Shown: positions 43,801-54,600, counted from the first letter of the stretch. The stretch is 64,000 nucleotides of DNA from Marivirga arenosa (GCF_030503895.2 NZ_CP129970.2:2403001-2467000), one strand, 5' to 3'. Made by a program: numbers and translations. Notes: generated by a model from the sequence alone, not told the origin.

Positions 43801-45970
43801 TAGAACTTTCTGCGGTACTACTTTAACACTAGGAGATGATATAGTAGATGAACCAGGACATACTTACGTGTGGAATACTGGAGATACTACTCAAACAATT
43901 GATGTAACTGAAACAGGAAATTATTCTGTTACGATTACTTCTGTAAATGGCTGTATCTCAACAGCTGATATATTTGTAGGTCCGCCATATGAAGTAGACC
44001 TCGGAGGTGATCGAATAGTTTGTCAAGATGCAAGTTTAAGATTAAATGCGGGTGGAAGCGCATCAACTTACAGATGGTTTGTTGATGATGTGCAACAAAC
44101 AGCTAGCGGACAGAATTTTGATGTTAACACCTCTACTCCAGGTACTTTTATGATTAGGGTAGAAATTCCAGACCCAATTGATCCTAATTGTTTTGCTTCC
44201 GATGAAATTGAAGTGATTGTAAACGAAAATCCTATAATTACGATTGACAATACAGCTGAACCTTCATGTGGAGTTAATGACGGTTCAATTTCAATATCTC
44301 TGAGTGGAGGCTCTGGAGATTATACAATCAACTGGAATGGACCAACTACTGTTAATGCCGGAACAACAAATGCTACAGCACTTGGGGCGGGCAGTTACAA
44401 TGTGACAGTTATAGATAACCTTACTAATTGTAGTACCACTGAAACTGTGAGTTTAAGTAATGCTACATTTACTGCATCGGCTGTACAAATTGCCTCATCT
44501 TGTGATCCTAATTTACAGGAAGTTGAAATTACATTAAATGCGAGTGGCGATATTTTGAGGCCCGCATTTCAATGGGAAATATTAGATCAAACAAGATCTA
44601 TTATTGCAAGTAGTGTTACGAATGATTCAATATTTATAGTAGATAGTTTAAATGAAGGATCGTACAGTATTGAGGTAACTGATGCCAATGGATGTTTGGC
44701 AAGTTCGTCATTTACCTTAAATCCAGCCCAGCAAATAAATTTAAATCCTGATGATAATGTATTTGGTTGTGGTTCAAATTATGATTTGCTATCATATCTT
44801 CAAGGACTTGCTTCCCATACAAATGATATTGTCTATTCAGTAACTCCAAATATTGATTTATCCAGTGCTACAGCGGGTATTTATTCAATTATTGCAACCG
44901 ACACTACTGGAGTTCTATGTGCTGATACTGCAACTATTAATTTACAAATAAGTCCTCAAGCAAATATTTTAGATATAGAAAATACAATAAATTGTAGTGG
45001 AGGTAGAGACCTAACTGTAATTTTAGATGGTCAAGATCCGAATAACTTCACCTTTAATTGGAGTAATGGGGCTCAAGGACAGAGTATTACAGTAAATCAA
45101 GCTGGAACTTATACGGTTACTGTTGCACCTAATGGGAATATTTCTTGTGCTGCACAATCATCAGTTGATGTAGCTGAAAATTTTGAGCCATTAAATGCAA
45201 GTCTTGAAACACAAGTGAATTGTGAAGATGGAACGATTATAGCAACTGCTATTGCAAGCGGAGCAAGTGGAAATTACAATGTAGTTTTAACAAATTCAGA
45301 TGGCACACAAATCCCTACTATTGATAACTCTCAAGCTGCATTAGAATGGGAGATTATTGAAACAGATACTTATACCTTAACTGTTTCAGATACAGGGCCA
45401 GGTGGTTGTGATCCAATTATCATTACCAGAGATTTAACGGTTCAAGAGATATTCCAACCTCAAATTGAAGAAACTTATTATATCTGTTCTACGGGTATTG
45501 AATCTGTAAGATCAGTGGTTTTAGATCCAGGTTCATTCGGAAGTTATACTTGGACTCTTCCAAATGGAAATACTTCTACGAACAGGACAGTAATAGCTAA
45601 TGAGCCAGGTGAATATAGAGCAGTTCTTACTGCTGCTGGTTGTGAATATAATATCTCAACCACAGTTTTAGAAGATTGCCAACCACAAGTTTTTGCGCCA
45701 ACTGCGATTCGTCCTGGTAGTTCAATTGCAGAAAATAGAATCTTCAAGGTTTTTGCAAATGATTACGTAGGGGATTTCCAAATCATCATTTTTAATAGAT
45801 GGGGAACCATTGTATTTCAATCGAATGATAAGGGGTTCGAATGGGATGCTACTGACTTGAATGGTGTACAAGTTCCACAAGGCTTATATGCTTATGTGAT
45901 CAATTACAAAGGAACGGAAGAAAATAGTAGAACTTACGAGCAAAGAGGTGGGGTAAATGTAGTCAGATAG
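40820..45970 (+). CDS. Large T9SS type B secreted protein with PKD domain
   Basis: A protein of 1716 aa, started at ATG 40820 to give a signal peptide ending ALAQ (an earlier in-frame ATG-like start is unlikely). Two homologous modules occur: near the N-terminus (ETFWYFGDNNNAVRFDRN ... LLFYTDGDLIYGKDHN) and at about residues 560-920 (ANFWYFGEGAGIDFSGDG ... LLFYTNGETIWDSQHNVM). A PKD domain lies between them (LNWDFGNGQSSNAIS). Ig-like repeats follow at about 950-1600. The C-terminal about 85 residues (FAPTAIRPGSSIAENRIFKV; IIIFNRWGTIVFQSND; GLYAYVINYKG) are the gliding-associated type B sorting domain. It is probably a surface adhesin exported by T9SS. Confidence 0.92.
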   Translation: MNNKILKSIFLVFLLSVKVALAQNFSETFWYFGDNNNAVRFDRNNARQSFLIDDQATPFGNSGAAVATNAIDGQLLFYTDGDLIYGKDHNAIPGGTAIGGDNTLRHPVAISPSPNANSDIYYVYIINDVGELQYLSVDMSLGTYGEVTASAQGTGFANLSDFINSYKFGDNYFLIFQSGNSLELAQVQADGTLASVASHNFSISFSLNGLSFRPNSGTNPQLALSSDNVSGTPKNIVLLDLDLSDPLNPLFQNENSLTNTGAVNQTISDVEWSIGGTNLYYARNNSSGQASLIQVNLDSASSENVLNRSVATVNSIQNGPDGNMYFLYNNGAESYLSRILRADSIPDSLRIEWDLFSVTSYGQANSFPNIAPPAIVDGAVSFDWYTSQLNTSICQNNPVSFFADYGDFDDVTSLNWDFGNGQSSNAISPNVIFDQPGNYNVTLTVNVGGNIFIDSSQVTVEQFNSQVQLQDTTVCELPLENYGPTLSDGSQPDNVVWINADTTKFTDNGDGTATFDSSGVYTAAVTVGNCTVTASFTLTLFEEQKQVANFWYFGEGAGIDFSGDGGPVAVTDGNIQAEEGCTTVSDDNGDLLFYTNGETIWDSQHNVMANGTDLGGDPAASQGVVAVTHGSDPSLYYLFLNEDASTGSNIFSYALIDMKLNNGLGDVVLKGRKIYSRSTEKVAAQGVQNTNVLTHELGSNSFRYYPVNDQGINAAEFISEGSNYFSNSSANGYLKYAAGGDKIAQAYNSGGAFIDYIRRDSVNGWEEALIDVNFGGTVYGIEFSPSSNLLYATINDGANSMLLQIPVDDDYSIDDIQNPDSVTVADLGFEAGALQTGPNGQIYIAANNSPDVYTIGAPDQRYDPADGANLASSLQPFNLAGRTSRLGLPNFVQNLSTPSQEPSIAVIASCTSDQIILQGNGTTNFDQFNWTITPIGSTNSVYTSNSQNDTLDIQLDPGQYEASLRITNECGYDNLLVENFELYPSPDVSNVSNTRTFCGTTLTLGDDIVDEPGHTYVWNTGDTTQTIDVTETGNYSVTITSVNGCISTADIFVGPPYEVDLGGDRIVCQDASLRLNAGGSASTYRWFVDDVQQTASGQNFDVNTSTPGTFMIRVEIPDPIDPNCFASDEIEVIVNENPIITIDNTAEPSCGVNDGSISISLSGGSGDYTINWNGPTTVNAGTTNATALGAGSYNVTVIDNLTNCSTTETVSLSNATFTASAVQIASSCDPNLQEVEITLNASGDILRPAFQWEILDQTRSIIASSVTNDSIFIVDSLNEGSYSIEVTDANGCLASSSFTLNPAQQINLNPDDNVFGCGSNYDLLSYLQGLASHTNDIVYSVTPNIDLSSATAGIYSIIATDTTGVLCADTATINLQISPQANILDIENTINCSGGRDLTVILDGQDPNNFTFNWSNGAQGQSITVNQAGTYTVTVAPNGNISCAAQSSVDVAENFEPLNASLETQVNCEDGTIIATAIASGASGNYNVVLTNSDGTQIPTIDNSQAALEWEIIETDTYTLTVSDTGPGGCDPIIITRDLTVQEIFQPQIEETYYICSTGIESVRSVVLDPGSFGSYTWTLPNGNTSTNRTVIANEPGEYRAVLTAAGCEYNISTTVLEDCQPQVFAPTAIRPGSSIAENRIFKVFANDYVGDFQIIIFNRWGTIVFQSNDKGFEWDATDLNGVQVPQGLYAYVINYKGTEENSRTYEQRGGVNVVR

Positions 45971-45987
45971 TAAACTGACTATATTTA

Positions 45988-46410
45988 CTATTTTATTTTT
46001 TCTAGGAATGATTCAGGCATATTGGCAATTTTTCTTTGTTCATAGTCAAAGAATATTATCCCTGTTTTTCCTACAGCAGCTACTTTTCCGTCTTCTTTCA
46101 AAAACCTATAAACAAAATCACATCCATATTTATTGATGTCTTTTACCCCAACTTCAATTGAAATTTCTTCATGGGCAAAAATCTCTGCTTTGTAAGTTAT
46201 GGCAGCATCACTTTGAATATTTCCTAAGCCATCAAAATCTAATTCACTTTTATAACCTAATGATTTGAAAAACTGAACTCTTGCATCATGCATGAAGGCA
46301 AATATTCTATCATTACCAACATGACCACCATAGTTTAAATCGGTTATTCGGGTAGTGATTTTGGCGGTGAATAAATACTTATCAGGTTCTTCAATCTTGA
46401 TTCTGCTCAT
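45988..46410 (-). CDS. Acyl-CoA thioesterase (hotdog fold)
   Basis: A 140-aa 4HBT-type protein. The active-site region reads ITDLNYGGHVGNDRIFAFMHDARVQFF, with the Asp/Gly-His pattern, followed by the strand AITYKAEIFAHEEISIEVGV. It hydrolyses acyl-CoA thioesters; the physiological substrate is unknown. It overlaps the next upstream gene by 20 bases. Confidence 0.85.
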   Translation of the reverse strand: MSRIKIEEPDKYLFTAKITTRITDLNYGGHVGNDRIFAFMHDARVQFFKSLGYKSELDFDGLGNIQSDAAITYKAEIFAHEEISIEVGVKDINKYGCDFVYRFLKEDGKVAAVGKTGIIFFDYEQRKIANMPESFLEKIK

Positions 46411-49171
46411 TTTCTTTTTTCTGTTGATTTTTTCTCATTTGAGAAATTAAACTTTTACTTCTTGCGGAATTCCAGATTACTAAGATTTTTGAAATACCTC
46501 GCTCTATTGGAGAAATCGATACCGCAAGAATTACATTAATGATAAAGGTATAAACCGGTGAATCATCAACGTATCCTTCCAAATTGTTTTCAAGAATCGT
46601 TGCTATGAATTCAAGAAATAAAATTAAAGTTAAAAATGTAAAGGTTTTAGTTAAAAATGAACTTTGATTAGTTGTATTTAATTTAATAGAGATAAATATT
46701 AGAATACTGAAGAAAGCAATTTCTAGTAGATAAAACCACCAGGTTTGCCAGTATGGAGGTGTGACTTTAAAATCTAAACTGAAATTATTGATTTCATTAC
46801 TAAGAATGGTTCTTGCTTTAATTTGTAGTTTATAATTCCCGGTAGGGATGTAAGGGAAATCTATTTCCTTGTTTTTAGACCATCCCGACCATTCATCCAT
46901 AAGGCCCTTTACATAATATTGATATTCAATATCATCTGTAAATAAATATTCAGGAGTACTGAGTAGAACCTGTAGGTTATTTTCATTATGTTTTAACTTT
47001 ATCTTGTCAAGATCCTCTATCCATTTATTTTCAATTTTAATTCCATCTATAAAACTTTTAGGTGTAGTGTAATTTTGTAGTGGAGTTGAAAGCCATTCAA
47101 TAATTCTGTTATTAGAAATAAAGAATATTTTCTCATCATTAATGAAATTTATATTTTTTATAGAAGGTAAAATTCTGAACCATTTTCGGGCCTGTTCTTG
47201 AATGTTTTTATTTAAAACTGTCCATTGGTTGTCAGATGAAATAATCCACATATTTTCTTTCTGATCTTTTAAGAAATATTTTAAAGGATTCTCAAATGTT
47301 GAGTCTATCTTTAGTTTAAATGATTTTAAATTCAAGTCAAGAATAGCATCTGACCTTAATAATTTAATTTGTTGACCTGAATTAAACACTGCTAATTCCT
47401 CTGAAAAATTGTTGCTAATTTCAATCTTCTTTTTTGATGTTATGTCATTTTCGACTATATCAAATATTTCAATCTGATTACTACCAACAGCAATTAGTTG
47501 ATTTCTAATAATTAGCATATCATTAAAAATGTGGTCGCTATGTTTTATGACTTTATAATTATCATCTTTTATTGATAAGCTGAAAAGTCCCTGATCGTTT
47601 GCTATCCATAATCTGTTCTTATTTACTTCGAAATAAAGCTTATTAATCATCTTTAAAGAGGATATTTTATTAGCCTTAAAATCCTTTATCAAATAAATTC
47701 CAGTATTGCTTTTAGCAATTAAACTGTTTTTAAATGGAATTAATGTTTCAATATGGTCATCAATTTCTGATATTTTCTCATATTCGTAATCAATGGATTT
47801 AAGCTTACTTATGTTGGTGGTTTTAATAACGGTTTTATACTCAGGATTAGCTTTAGGTTTACCCTTATTCGCTTTTCTTATAGAATCTCGTAATTGTTCT
47901 TCCTTCTCATTTAGTTTTCTTCTTAAGGCTAAAAATCGAATTCCTTTTTCTTTGTATATTTCTTTAAATTTGTTGAGTTCTTTCTCTATATATATCTCGA
48001 CTTCAGCATTATTATTTTCAACACTGAATAGTTCTTCAAAGAAGTTTTCGTCTCCTTCATCTTCTGGTTTTTGATCAGACGATATCTTTACTTTTTCAAT
48101 ATATTTTTTTGTTAAGGTCTCATAATCCTTCACCTCTTTTAAGTAAAATAATCCTCTTGTTGTACCCACCCATAATTTTCCATTATGTAAGATGCTGGTT
48201 TCGGGTAAGCCCTCAAGCCCAGGGTAATATTGGAAGTCCGATAATGGTATATTAAGAGATGCACGGGATAGTCCAAAAGGATGGGCCAACCACAAACCAT
48301 TTTGCAGGTCCATGGTTACAGCGCTTACTTCATTAGTAGGTAAACCATTATATTTTTGAATAGTGGAAGAGATATTTTTTGAATTCTCATCGATTAAGAG
48401 TACGCCACCGCTTAAAGTCGAGATGATTAGTTTATCTTCATAGAATTTACCCGATATTGCAAAATTGTCACTAAGATATTGGTTAATTTCTTCGGAAAAG
48501 GTTTCAAATTTTTTTCCGTTAAATGAATAAAATTCTCCATTATCATAAGCAAAGTATAATATATCATTGCCTTTAATAGAAAAGAGGAAGTCCGTATTTT
48601 CTGGTGCATATAAGTTTAAGTCAACCCAGGTACCCTCAACATTTTCGAGTAAATAGTTATCTTCAAAAGCAAATAGTTTATCATCAAATGTAAATATGTC
48701 TTTATAACCCAAATTCGAACGGAAAACATCGACTTTATTGAATTCCTCATCATAAACAATGATTTCTTCATCAATCAATAAATAGAATTTGTTTTGATGA
48801 TATACTAAGTCAGTAAAAGAAGAATTTATTGATAATGATACTTTTTTGTGCAAAGTATTTTGATGAAATGCATCTTCTTTAAAAGTATAAATTCCATCTT
48901 TTGCAATTAAAAATGGTGTTTCATTTATATCTAAAAATTTTAACGGACTGCTATTGATTTCAATTTTAAGCCATGAATTACCATCATATTGTAGTAATCC
49001 CTTATCATAAGCAAGTATTAAACGACCTTGATTATCAATTTTTAGATCATTGAATTTTAAATCTTGAGACGGAATAGGGATCTCATAATGCGTTAAGGGC
49101 AAATCCCCATTTTGTGCTAAAAGTGCTTGAATATTGAAGATTAAAAAGATAAGGAGATACTTTAGTTTCAT
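46391..49171 (-). CDS. Two-component-type sensor propeller protein with Y_Y_Y domain and no kinase
   Basis: A 926-aa membrane protein, started at ATG 49171 (MKLKYLLIFLIFNIQALLAQ signal peptide). Periplasmic Reg_prop-type propeller blades span about residues 40-710 (NDLKIDNQGRLILAYDKGLL), with a Lys/Glu-rich insertion near 365-460. A Y_Y_Y domain follows (YQYYVKGLMDEWSGWSKNKE ... FPYIPTGNYKLQIKA), and then three to four membrane spans from about residue 800. Typical hybrid sensors continue into a kinase, but here only a short basic tail (ISQMRKNQQKKENEQNQD) follows. Its output route is unclear. Confidence 0.82.
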   Translation of the reverse strand: MKLKYLLIFLIFNIQALLAQNGDLPLTHYEIPIPSQDLKFNDLKIDNQGRLILAYDKGLLQYDGNSWLKIEINSSPLKFLDINETPFLIAKDGIYTFKEDAFHQNTLHKKVSLSINSSFTDLVYHQNKFYLLIDEEIIVYDEEFNKVDVFRSNLGYKDIFTFDDKLFAFEDNYLLENVEGTWVDLNLYAPENTDFLFSIKGNDILYFAYDNGEFYSFNGKKFETFSEEINQYLSDNFAISGKFYEDKLIISTLSGGVLLIDENSKNISSTIQKYNGLPTNEVSAVTMDLQNGLWLAHPFGLSRASLNIPLSDFQYYPGLEGLPETSILHNGKLWVGTTRGLFYLKEVKDYETLTKKYIEKVKISSDQKPEDEGDENFFEELFSVENNNAEVEIYIEKELNKFKEIYKEKGIRFLALRRKLNEKEEQLRDSIRKANKGKPKANPEYKTVIKTTNISKLKSIDYEYEKISEIDDHIETLIPFKNSLIAKSNTGIYLIKDFKANKISSLKMINKLYFEVNKNRLWIANDQGLFSLSIKDDNYKVIKHSDHIFNDMLIIRNQLIAVGSNQIEIFDIVENDITSKKKIEISNNFSEELAVFNSGQQIKLLRSDAILDLNLKSFKLKIDSTFENPLKYFLKDQKENMWIISSDNQWTVLNKNIQEQARKWFRILPSIKNINFINDEKIFFISNNRIIEWLSTPLQNYTTPKSFIDGIKIENKWIEDLDKIKLKHNENNLQVLLSTPEYLFTDDIEYQYYVKGLMDEWSGWSKNKEIDFPYIPTGNYKLQIKARTILSNEINNFSLDFKVTPPYWQTWWFYLLEIAFFSILIFISIKLNTTNQSSFLTKTFTFLTLILFLEFIATILENNLEGYVDDSPVYTFIINVILAVSISPIERGISKILVIWNSARSKSLISQMRKNQQKKENEQNQD

Positions 49172-49441
49172 CTCATGTTTTGGATAAATACAATTTGTAA
49201 ATATATTGAAATAATTCAATTTTAAATATTCCTTTACCTTATAATCCCTTCAATTTTATAACTGATTTTAATACTCTTTTACAATTTTTGACAGAATATT
49301 TCTATTCATTTTTTTAAGTAAATGTCAAAAAGTCTTGAAATGTTTAAATTTTAACTATGAATAAGTCATAAAGGCAGAGCTTCAGTATTGGTAAAAGAAT
49401 TGCATAGAATAAGAAAAAAACTGTAATCAAATCTTACAAAA

Positions 49442-52066
49442 ATGAACTTAAATGAATATACCATAAAATCGCAAGAGGCCATTCAAAAAGCGGCAGAGAT
49501 TGCTATGGCTAATGGTCAGCAAGCCATAGAAACCGGGCATCTGTTGAAAGCTATTCAGCAAACAGATGAGAATGTATTGTCTTTTGTAAATAAGAAATTA
49601 AATATAAATAAAACCTTAATTGATAATAAGTTAAAAGAGTTAGTGAACAGCTATCCAAAAGTTAGTGGTTCTCAACCTTATTTGTCAAATGATGCACATA
49701 AAGCAATGACAGAGGCAAAGAAATTCTTAAAAGATTTTAAGGATGATTACGTTGCAATTGAGCATTTATTATTAGGCTTATTGAAAGCGGGCGATAAAAC
49801 TTCTGCATTATTAAAGGATGCTGGCTATGCTGAAAAAGATCTTATAAAAGCCATTAAGGAATTAAGAGGTGGTGATTCTGTAAAGGATCAAAATGCAGAG
49901 TCTAAGTATCGATCATTGGAAAGATATTCCATTAACTTAAATAATCAGGCTAAAGCGGGTAAGATTGATCCAGTAATTGGTAGAGATGAAGAAATTAGAA
50001 GAGTGCTTCAGATTCTCTCAAGAAGGACCAAAAACAATCCTATTCTATTAGGTGAGCCGGGTGTTGGTAAAACTGCCATTGTGGAAGGAATGGCACAAAG
50101 AATTGTTGACGGTGATGTACCTGAAAATCTTAAAGATAAGATTTTGATCTCATTAGACATGGGATTATTAGTAGCCGGAGCCAAATATAAAGGTGAATTT
50201 GAAGAAAGATTGAAATCTGTTATTAAAGAGGTAACTGATTCTGATGGACAGATTATCTTATTTATAGATGAGATTCACACGCTAATAGGAGCTGGAGGAG
50301 GAGAAGGCGCTATGGATGCCGCAAACCTACTAAAACCAGCATTGGCTAGAGGAGAGTTACATGCAATAGGTGCTACAACTTTAAAGGAATACCAAAAGTA
50401 TGTTGAAAAGGATAAAGCTTTAGAAAGAAGATTTCAGGCTGTAAATGTTGATGAACCTTCTCAAGAAGATGCTATTTCAATTTTAAGAGGTATTAAAGAT
50501 AAGTATGAAGTTCACCATGGGGTTCGCATTAAAGATGATGCGGTAATCGCAGCAGTAGAACTTTCAAGTAGATATATTTCAGATCGATTCTTGCCTGATA
50601 AAGCCATTGATTTAATGGATGAGGCGGCATCAAAAATGAGAATTGAAATTGATTCATTGCCTGAAGAATTGGATGAGTTGAATAGGAAAATCATGCAGTT
50701 AGAAATTGAGCGTGAGGCAATGAGGAGAGAAAAAAATAGGGATAAAGAAGTAACGGTAAATAAAGAACTAGCAGACCTTGAAGAGAAGCGGAAAGACTTA
50801 AAAGCGAAGTGGGAGGGTGAAAAAGAAGTAATTCAAGGCATCCAAAAGCAGAAAGAACATATCGATAAGCTTAAGGTAGAAGCAGAGCAGGCTGAAAGAT
50901 CAGGTGATTTTGGAAAAGTAGCGGAAATTCGATACGGTAAACTTTCTGAAGCAGAAGCAAAGCTTAATGAGTATCAAGCTAGAATGAAAGAAATGCAAAG
51001 CTCTAGCCATACCCTTTTAAAAGAGGAAGTGGGTTCTGAAGAAATTGCTGAAGTAGTGGCTAGGTGGACAGGTATTCCTGTTACAAAAATGCTGCAAAGC
51101 GACAGAGAGAAATTATTACATCTTGAAGAAGAACTTGGAAAAAGAGTAGCAGGTCAGAAGGAAGCAATTGCAGCTTTGTCAGATGCCGTAAGAAGAAGTA
51201 GAGCAGGACTACAAGACCCTAGAAAGCCAATTGGTTCATTCATTTTTATGGGTACAACCGGTGTTGGTAAAACAGAGTTAGCAAAGGCTTTAGCTGAATA
51301 TCTCTTTAATGATGATAATGCGATGATCAGAATTGATATGTCGGAATATCAGGAAAGGCATTCTGTCAGCAGATTAGTGGGAGCGCCTCCAGGTTATGTC
51401 GGTTATGATGAAGGTGGTCAACTTACCGAAGCGGTAAGAAGAAAACCATATTCTGTAATTCTTCTAGATGAGATTGAAAAAGCACATCCAGATACTTTTA
51501 ATATATTGTTACAGGTTTTGGATGATGGTCGATTAACCGATAATAAAGGCCGCTTGGCTAATTTTAAAAATACAATCATCATCATGACTACCAATATTGG
51601 TTCAAGCTTAATTCAAGAAAGATTAAGCCCAGAAAATTATAATGGCGATGAGATGCAGAAAGAACAAATTCTATCAGATACTAAAAATGAGGTTTTTGAA
51701 TTATTGAAGAAGTCAGTTAAACCAGAATTCTTGAATAGAATTGACGAAACCATTATGTTTGAACCGTTGAATGAAGAAATTTTGAGAAAAATTGTAAACA
51801 TCCAATGGAAAGATGTTCAAAGAAGATTGAAAGAAAACGGAATCCAGATAGATGCTACACAGGATGTATTAGATTATCTAGGTGAGATAGGATACGATCC
51901 ACAATTTGGAGCAAGACCATTGAAAAGAGTAATGCAAAAAACTATCCTAAACGAGCTCTCTAAGCAAATTTTAAGTGGAGAGATATCTAATGATAGTACA
52001 GTATTGGTTGAAATGGAAAATGGAGAAATTGCCTTCAAAAATGTTGAAGATGTAGAAATAGAGTAA
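49442..52066 (+). CDS. clpB: ATP-dependent disaggregase ClpB
   Basis: An 874-aa Hsp100 protein. It has a Clp-N repeat (residues 1-150), AAA1 with Walker A GEPGVGKT and [10 protein letters not shown], the middle coiled-coil (about 400-540, [20 protein letters not shown]), AAA2 with [14 protein letters not shown] and [14 protein letters not shown], and the C-terminal domain ([20 protein letters not shown]). The length is typical. With DnaK it rescues aggregated proteins. It is monocistronic with its own terminator. Confidence 0.97.
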   Translation: MNLNEYTIKSQEAIQKAAEIAMANGQQAIETGHLLKAIQQTDENVLSFVNKKLNINKTLIDNKLKELVNSYPKVSGSQPYLSNDAHKAMTEAKKFLKDFKDDYVAIEHLLLGLLKAGDKTSALLKDAGYAEKDLIKAIKELRGGDSVKDQNAESKYRSLERYSINLNNQAKAGKIDPVIGRDEEIRRVLQILSRRTKNNPILLGEPGVGKTAIVEGMAQRIVDGDVPENLKDKILISLDMGLLVAGAKYKGEFEERLKSVIKEVTDSDGQIILFIDEIHTLIGAGGGEGAMDAANLLKPALARGELHAIGATTLKEYQKYVEKDKALERRFQAVNVDEPSQEDAISILRGIKDKYEVHHGVRIKDDAVIAAVELSSRYISDRFLPDKAIDLMDEAASKMRIEIDSLPEELDELNRKIMQLEIEREAMRREKNRDKEVTVNKELADLEEKRKDLKAKWEGEKEVIQGIQKQKEHIDKLKVEAEQAERSGDFGKVAEIRYGKLSEAEAKLNEYQARMKEMQSSSHTLLKEEVGSEEIAEVVARWTGIPVTKMLQSDREKLLHLEEELGKRVAGQKEAIAALSDAVRRSRAGLQDPRKPIGSFIFMGTTGVGKTELAKALAEYLFNDDNAMIRIDMSEYQERHSVSRLVGAPPGYVGYDEGGQLTEAVRRKPYSVILLDEIEKAHPDTFNILLQVLDDGRLTDNKGRLANFKNTIIIMTTNIGSSLIQERLSPENYNGDEMQKEQILSDTKNEVFELLKKSVKPEFLNRIDETIMFEPLNEEILRKIVNIQWKDVQRRLKENGIQIDATQDVLDYLGEIGYDPQFGARPLKRVMQKTILNELSKQILSGEISNDSTVLVEMENGEIAFKNVEDVEIE

Positions 52067-52087
52067 TAGTTTAAATTAATATAGTCC

Positions 52088-52123
52088 AAAACCGCAGTGA
52101 ACTAAAAGTCATTGCGGTTTTTT
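52088..52123 (+). terminator. Terminator of clpB
   Basis: Stem AAACCGCAGTGA / TCATTGCGGTTT with an 8-base loop and a T-run, 22 bases after the clpB stop codon. Confidence 0.85.
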
Positions 52124-52242
52124 TATTTTGGTTAAGATTGTAATTTTTATTAACTAACAAATTAATATATAGAAATTATTAAAATAGATAAAGCAGATTA
52201 TTTTTTTATTATATCTATTTGTTCTTTTGTGAAAACCTCAGT

Positions 52243-54600
52243 ATGAAGAGATTATACTCCTTAACTATATTTTTGTTCTTTACCATTACCTATTCTTTTG
52301 CCTATCAGGCATCACAACTTAGAGTCTTCGGGAAGATTACCGACAAGAATACTAAAGAAGCCATTGTTGGTGCATCTATTTCATGGAATAAGGGTAGAGA
52401 GGGAGTTGTTGCAGATGTGAATGGAGAATTTTCCTTTTCAATTGAAAAAGGCTCATATGAATTAATAATTTCAGCAGTTGGTAAAAAAACTATCAAGAAA
52501 AAAGTTAAAATTGATCAAAGTCTGGTTTTAAATTTTCAAATGAAAGATGATGTTCAACAGTTGTCAGAGGTAACTGTAAGATCATCTGGAGATGTTTCTA
52601 GCCTAAAATCAGCTTCAATGGGAATTGAAAGATTATCCATTAAATCGATCAAACAAATCCCACCTATGATGGGAGAAGTAGATGTTATCAAAAGTATTAT
52701 TACACTACCCGGCATAAGTTCAGTAGGAGAGGGATCAGGAGGTATAAATGTACGAGGAGGTTCTGTAGGCCAAAATTTAGTTTTATTAGATGGAGCACCT
52801 ATATTTTTTACATCTCACCTTTTTGGGTTCTTTTCAGTATTTAATCAAGATGTGATTGACAATGTTACACTATATAAAGCAAGTGTTCCTGCACAATACG
52901 GAGGTAGAATTTCGTCTGTTTTGTCTGTTGAAACTCAAAACCCAATAAAAGATTCACTGACAGTTAGTGGAGGTGTTGGTCTTATTTCTAGTAGATTAAC
53001 GCTGCAAAGTCCGATTGTAAAAGATAAGTTGGGATTATTGATATCTGCTAGATCTACTTATTCTGATTGGTTGTTAAAAGTTGCAAATAATGCTCAATTA
53101 AATAATAGCAGTGCATCATTTTATGATTTGAATTCAAAAATTACTTGGCGTATGGGAGATAAGAGTAAGCTAAGCTTATCGGCTTATCAAGGAGCAGATG
53201 AGTTTGCATTTTCATCGGATACAACCTATAGATATGGAAACCTTTCTTCTACTTTAAGTTATCAATACGAATTCAATAATGTTTTTAATATCTCTAGCTT
53301 GATATCTTATTCAAACAATTTTTCTAATGTATATGGAAACTACAGTAATCAAGATTTTTTACTAGAAATTGGGAGTGAAAATATGGCTGGAAAACTTGTG
53401 GTAGGAGTAGATTTAGATAAGCAATATTTTGAGTTAGGATTAGAATTTAATAAATACCAATTAAATCCTGGGGATTTAAGGCCTACTAATAATGAGTCAA
53501 TTATAAGTAATGTCAATTTACAGACGGATAATGGTCAGGAATGGGGGTTTTTTATAGAGGATAATTTTGAATTTAATAAGCTTAAATTTATTGCAGGACT
53601 TAGGTATAGTTTATTTCAGAAAACTGGACCATTTACATCATTTATATTTGAGGAAGGGAATACTAGGTCTATAAATACTATACTTCGAGAGGATCTCTAT
53701 AAAGATGGAGAAATAGTCATTTCTTACGGAGGATTCGAACCAAGATTTTCAATGAATTATGAAATTGATAATGTTCAATCATTAAAGCTTGGTTATCAAA
53801 GAACAAGACAGTATATGCATTTAATTGCAAATAATGCAGCTATTGTTCCAACTGATGTATATAGGTTAAGTAATTCCAATATAAAACCTCAGATCGGAGA
53901 TCAAATTTCTTTAGGCTATTTCAGGAATTTTAATGATAAATTATTTCAAAGTTCTTTTGAAGTATATTACAAGACAGTACAAAATTCTATTGATTATAAA
54001 GATGGCGCTAATCTGCTTCTTAATAATTACATTGAAACGGAATTAATTAACGGATTAGGCAATTCCTATGGGGCCGAAGTTTCAATAAGTAAATCTTCTG
54101 GTGATTTATCAGGTAGATTAAGTTATACTTATTCTAGATCTTTTTTTCAATCAAAAGGGATTTACGAAAATGAAATTATTAATAATGGTGAAGCATATCC
54201 AACTTATTTCGATAAACCACACGATCTCACATCGATTCTTACTTATGTATTAAGTGATAAATGGAGTCTGAGTGCAAATTTCACTTATAGTACTGGTCGT
54301 CCAGTGAGTATCCCTATTAGTAGATATGAAGTGGGAGAAATTGCTATTGCTGAATTTTCTGAAAGGAATCAGTACCGAATTCCAGACTATCATCGACTAG
54401 ATTTATCCTTAAATTTTGATTCACCTAACAATAATAAAAAAATACAAAGTAGTTGGACCATTGGATTGTATAACGTTTATGGTAGGAAAAATCCATTTTC
54501 AGTATTTTTTAGAGACCAAAATGGAGCACCTCCACAAGCTTATCGTTTAGCCATTTTGGGGATCCCCTTTCCATCTGTAACCTATAATTTTAAATTTTAA
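52243..54600 (+). CDS. TonB-dependent receptor with carboxypeptidase-like domain
   Basis: A 785-aa outer-membrane receptor, started at ATG 52243 (MKRLYSLTIFLFF) with a signal peptide. Residues about 25-105 are a carboxypeptidase-regulatory-like beta-sandwich (RVFGKITDKNTKEAIVGASI). The plug domain follows at about 130-230 (GGINVRGGSVGQNLVLLDGA), then a 22-strand-type barrel ending in an aromatic residue (PSVTYNFKF). The substrate is unknown. The next gene begins at the base after its stop codon, so the two form an operon. Confidence 0.92.
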   Translation: MKRLYSLTIFLFFTITYSFAYQASQLRVFGKITDKNTKEAIVGASISWNKGREGVVADVNGEFSFSIEKGSYELIISAVGKKTIKKKVKIDQSLVLNFQMKDDVQQLSEVTVRSSGDVSSLKSASMGIERLSIKSIKQIPPMMGEVDVIKSIITLPGISSVGEGSGGINVRGGSVGQNLVLLDGAPIFFTSHLFGFFSVFNQDVIDNVTLYKASVPAQYGGRISSVLSVETQNPIKDSLTVSGGVGLISSRLTLQSPIVKDKLGLLISARSTYSDWLLKVANNAQLNNSSASFYDLNSKITWRMGDKSKLSLSAYQGADEFAFSSDTTYRYGNLSSTLSYQYEFNNVFNISSLISYSNNFSNVYGNYSNQDFLLEIGSENMAGKLVVGVDLDKQYFELGLEFNKYQLNPGDLRPTNNESIISNVNLQTDNGQEWGFFIEDNFEFNKLKFIAGLRYSLFQKTGPFTSFIFEEGNTRSINTILREDLYKDGEIVISYGGFEPRFSMNYEIDNVQSLKLGYQRTRQYMHLIANNAAIVPTDVYRLSNSNIKPQIGDQISLGYFRNFNDKLFQSSFEVYYKTVQNSIDYKDGANLLLNNYIETELINGLGNSYGAEVSISKSSGDLSGRLSYTYSRSFFQSKGIYENEIINNGEAYPTYFDKPHDLTSILTYVLSDKWSLSANFTYSTGRPVSIPISRYEVGEIAIAEFSERNQYRIPDYHRLDLSLNFDSPNNNKKIQSSWTIGLYNVYGRKNPFSVFFRDQNGAPPQAYRLAILGIPFPSVTYNFKF

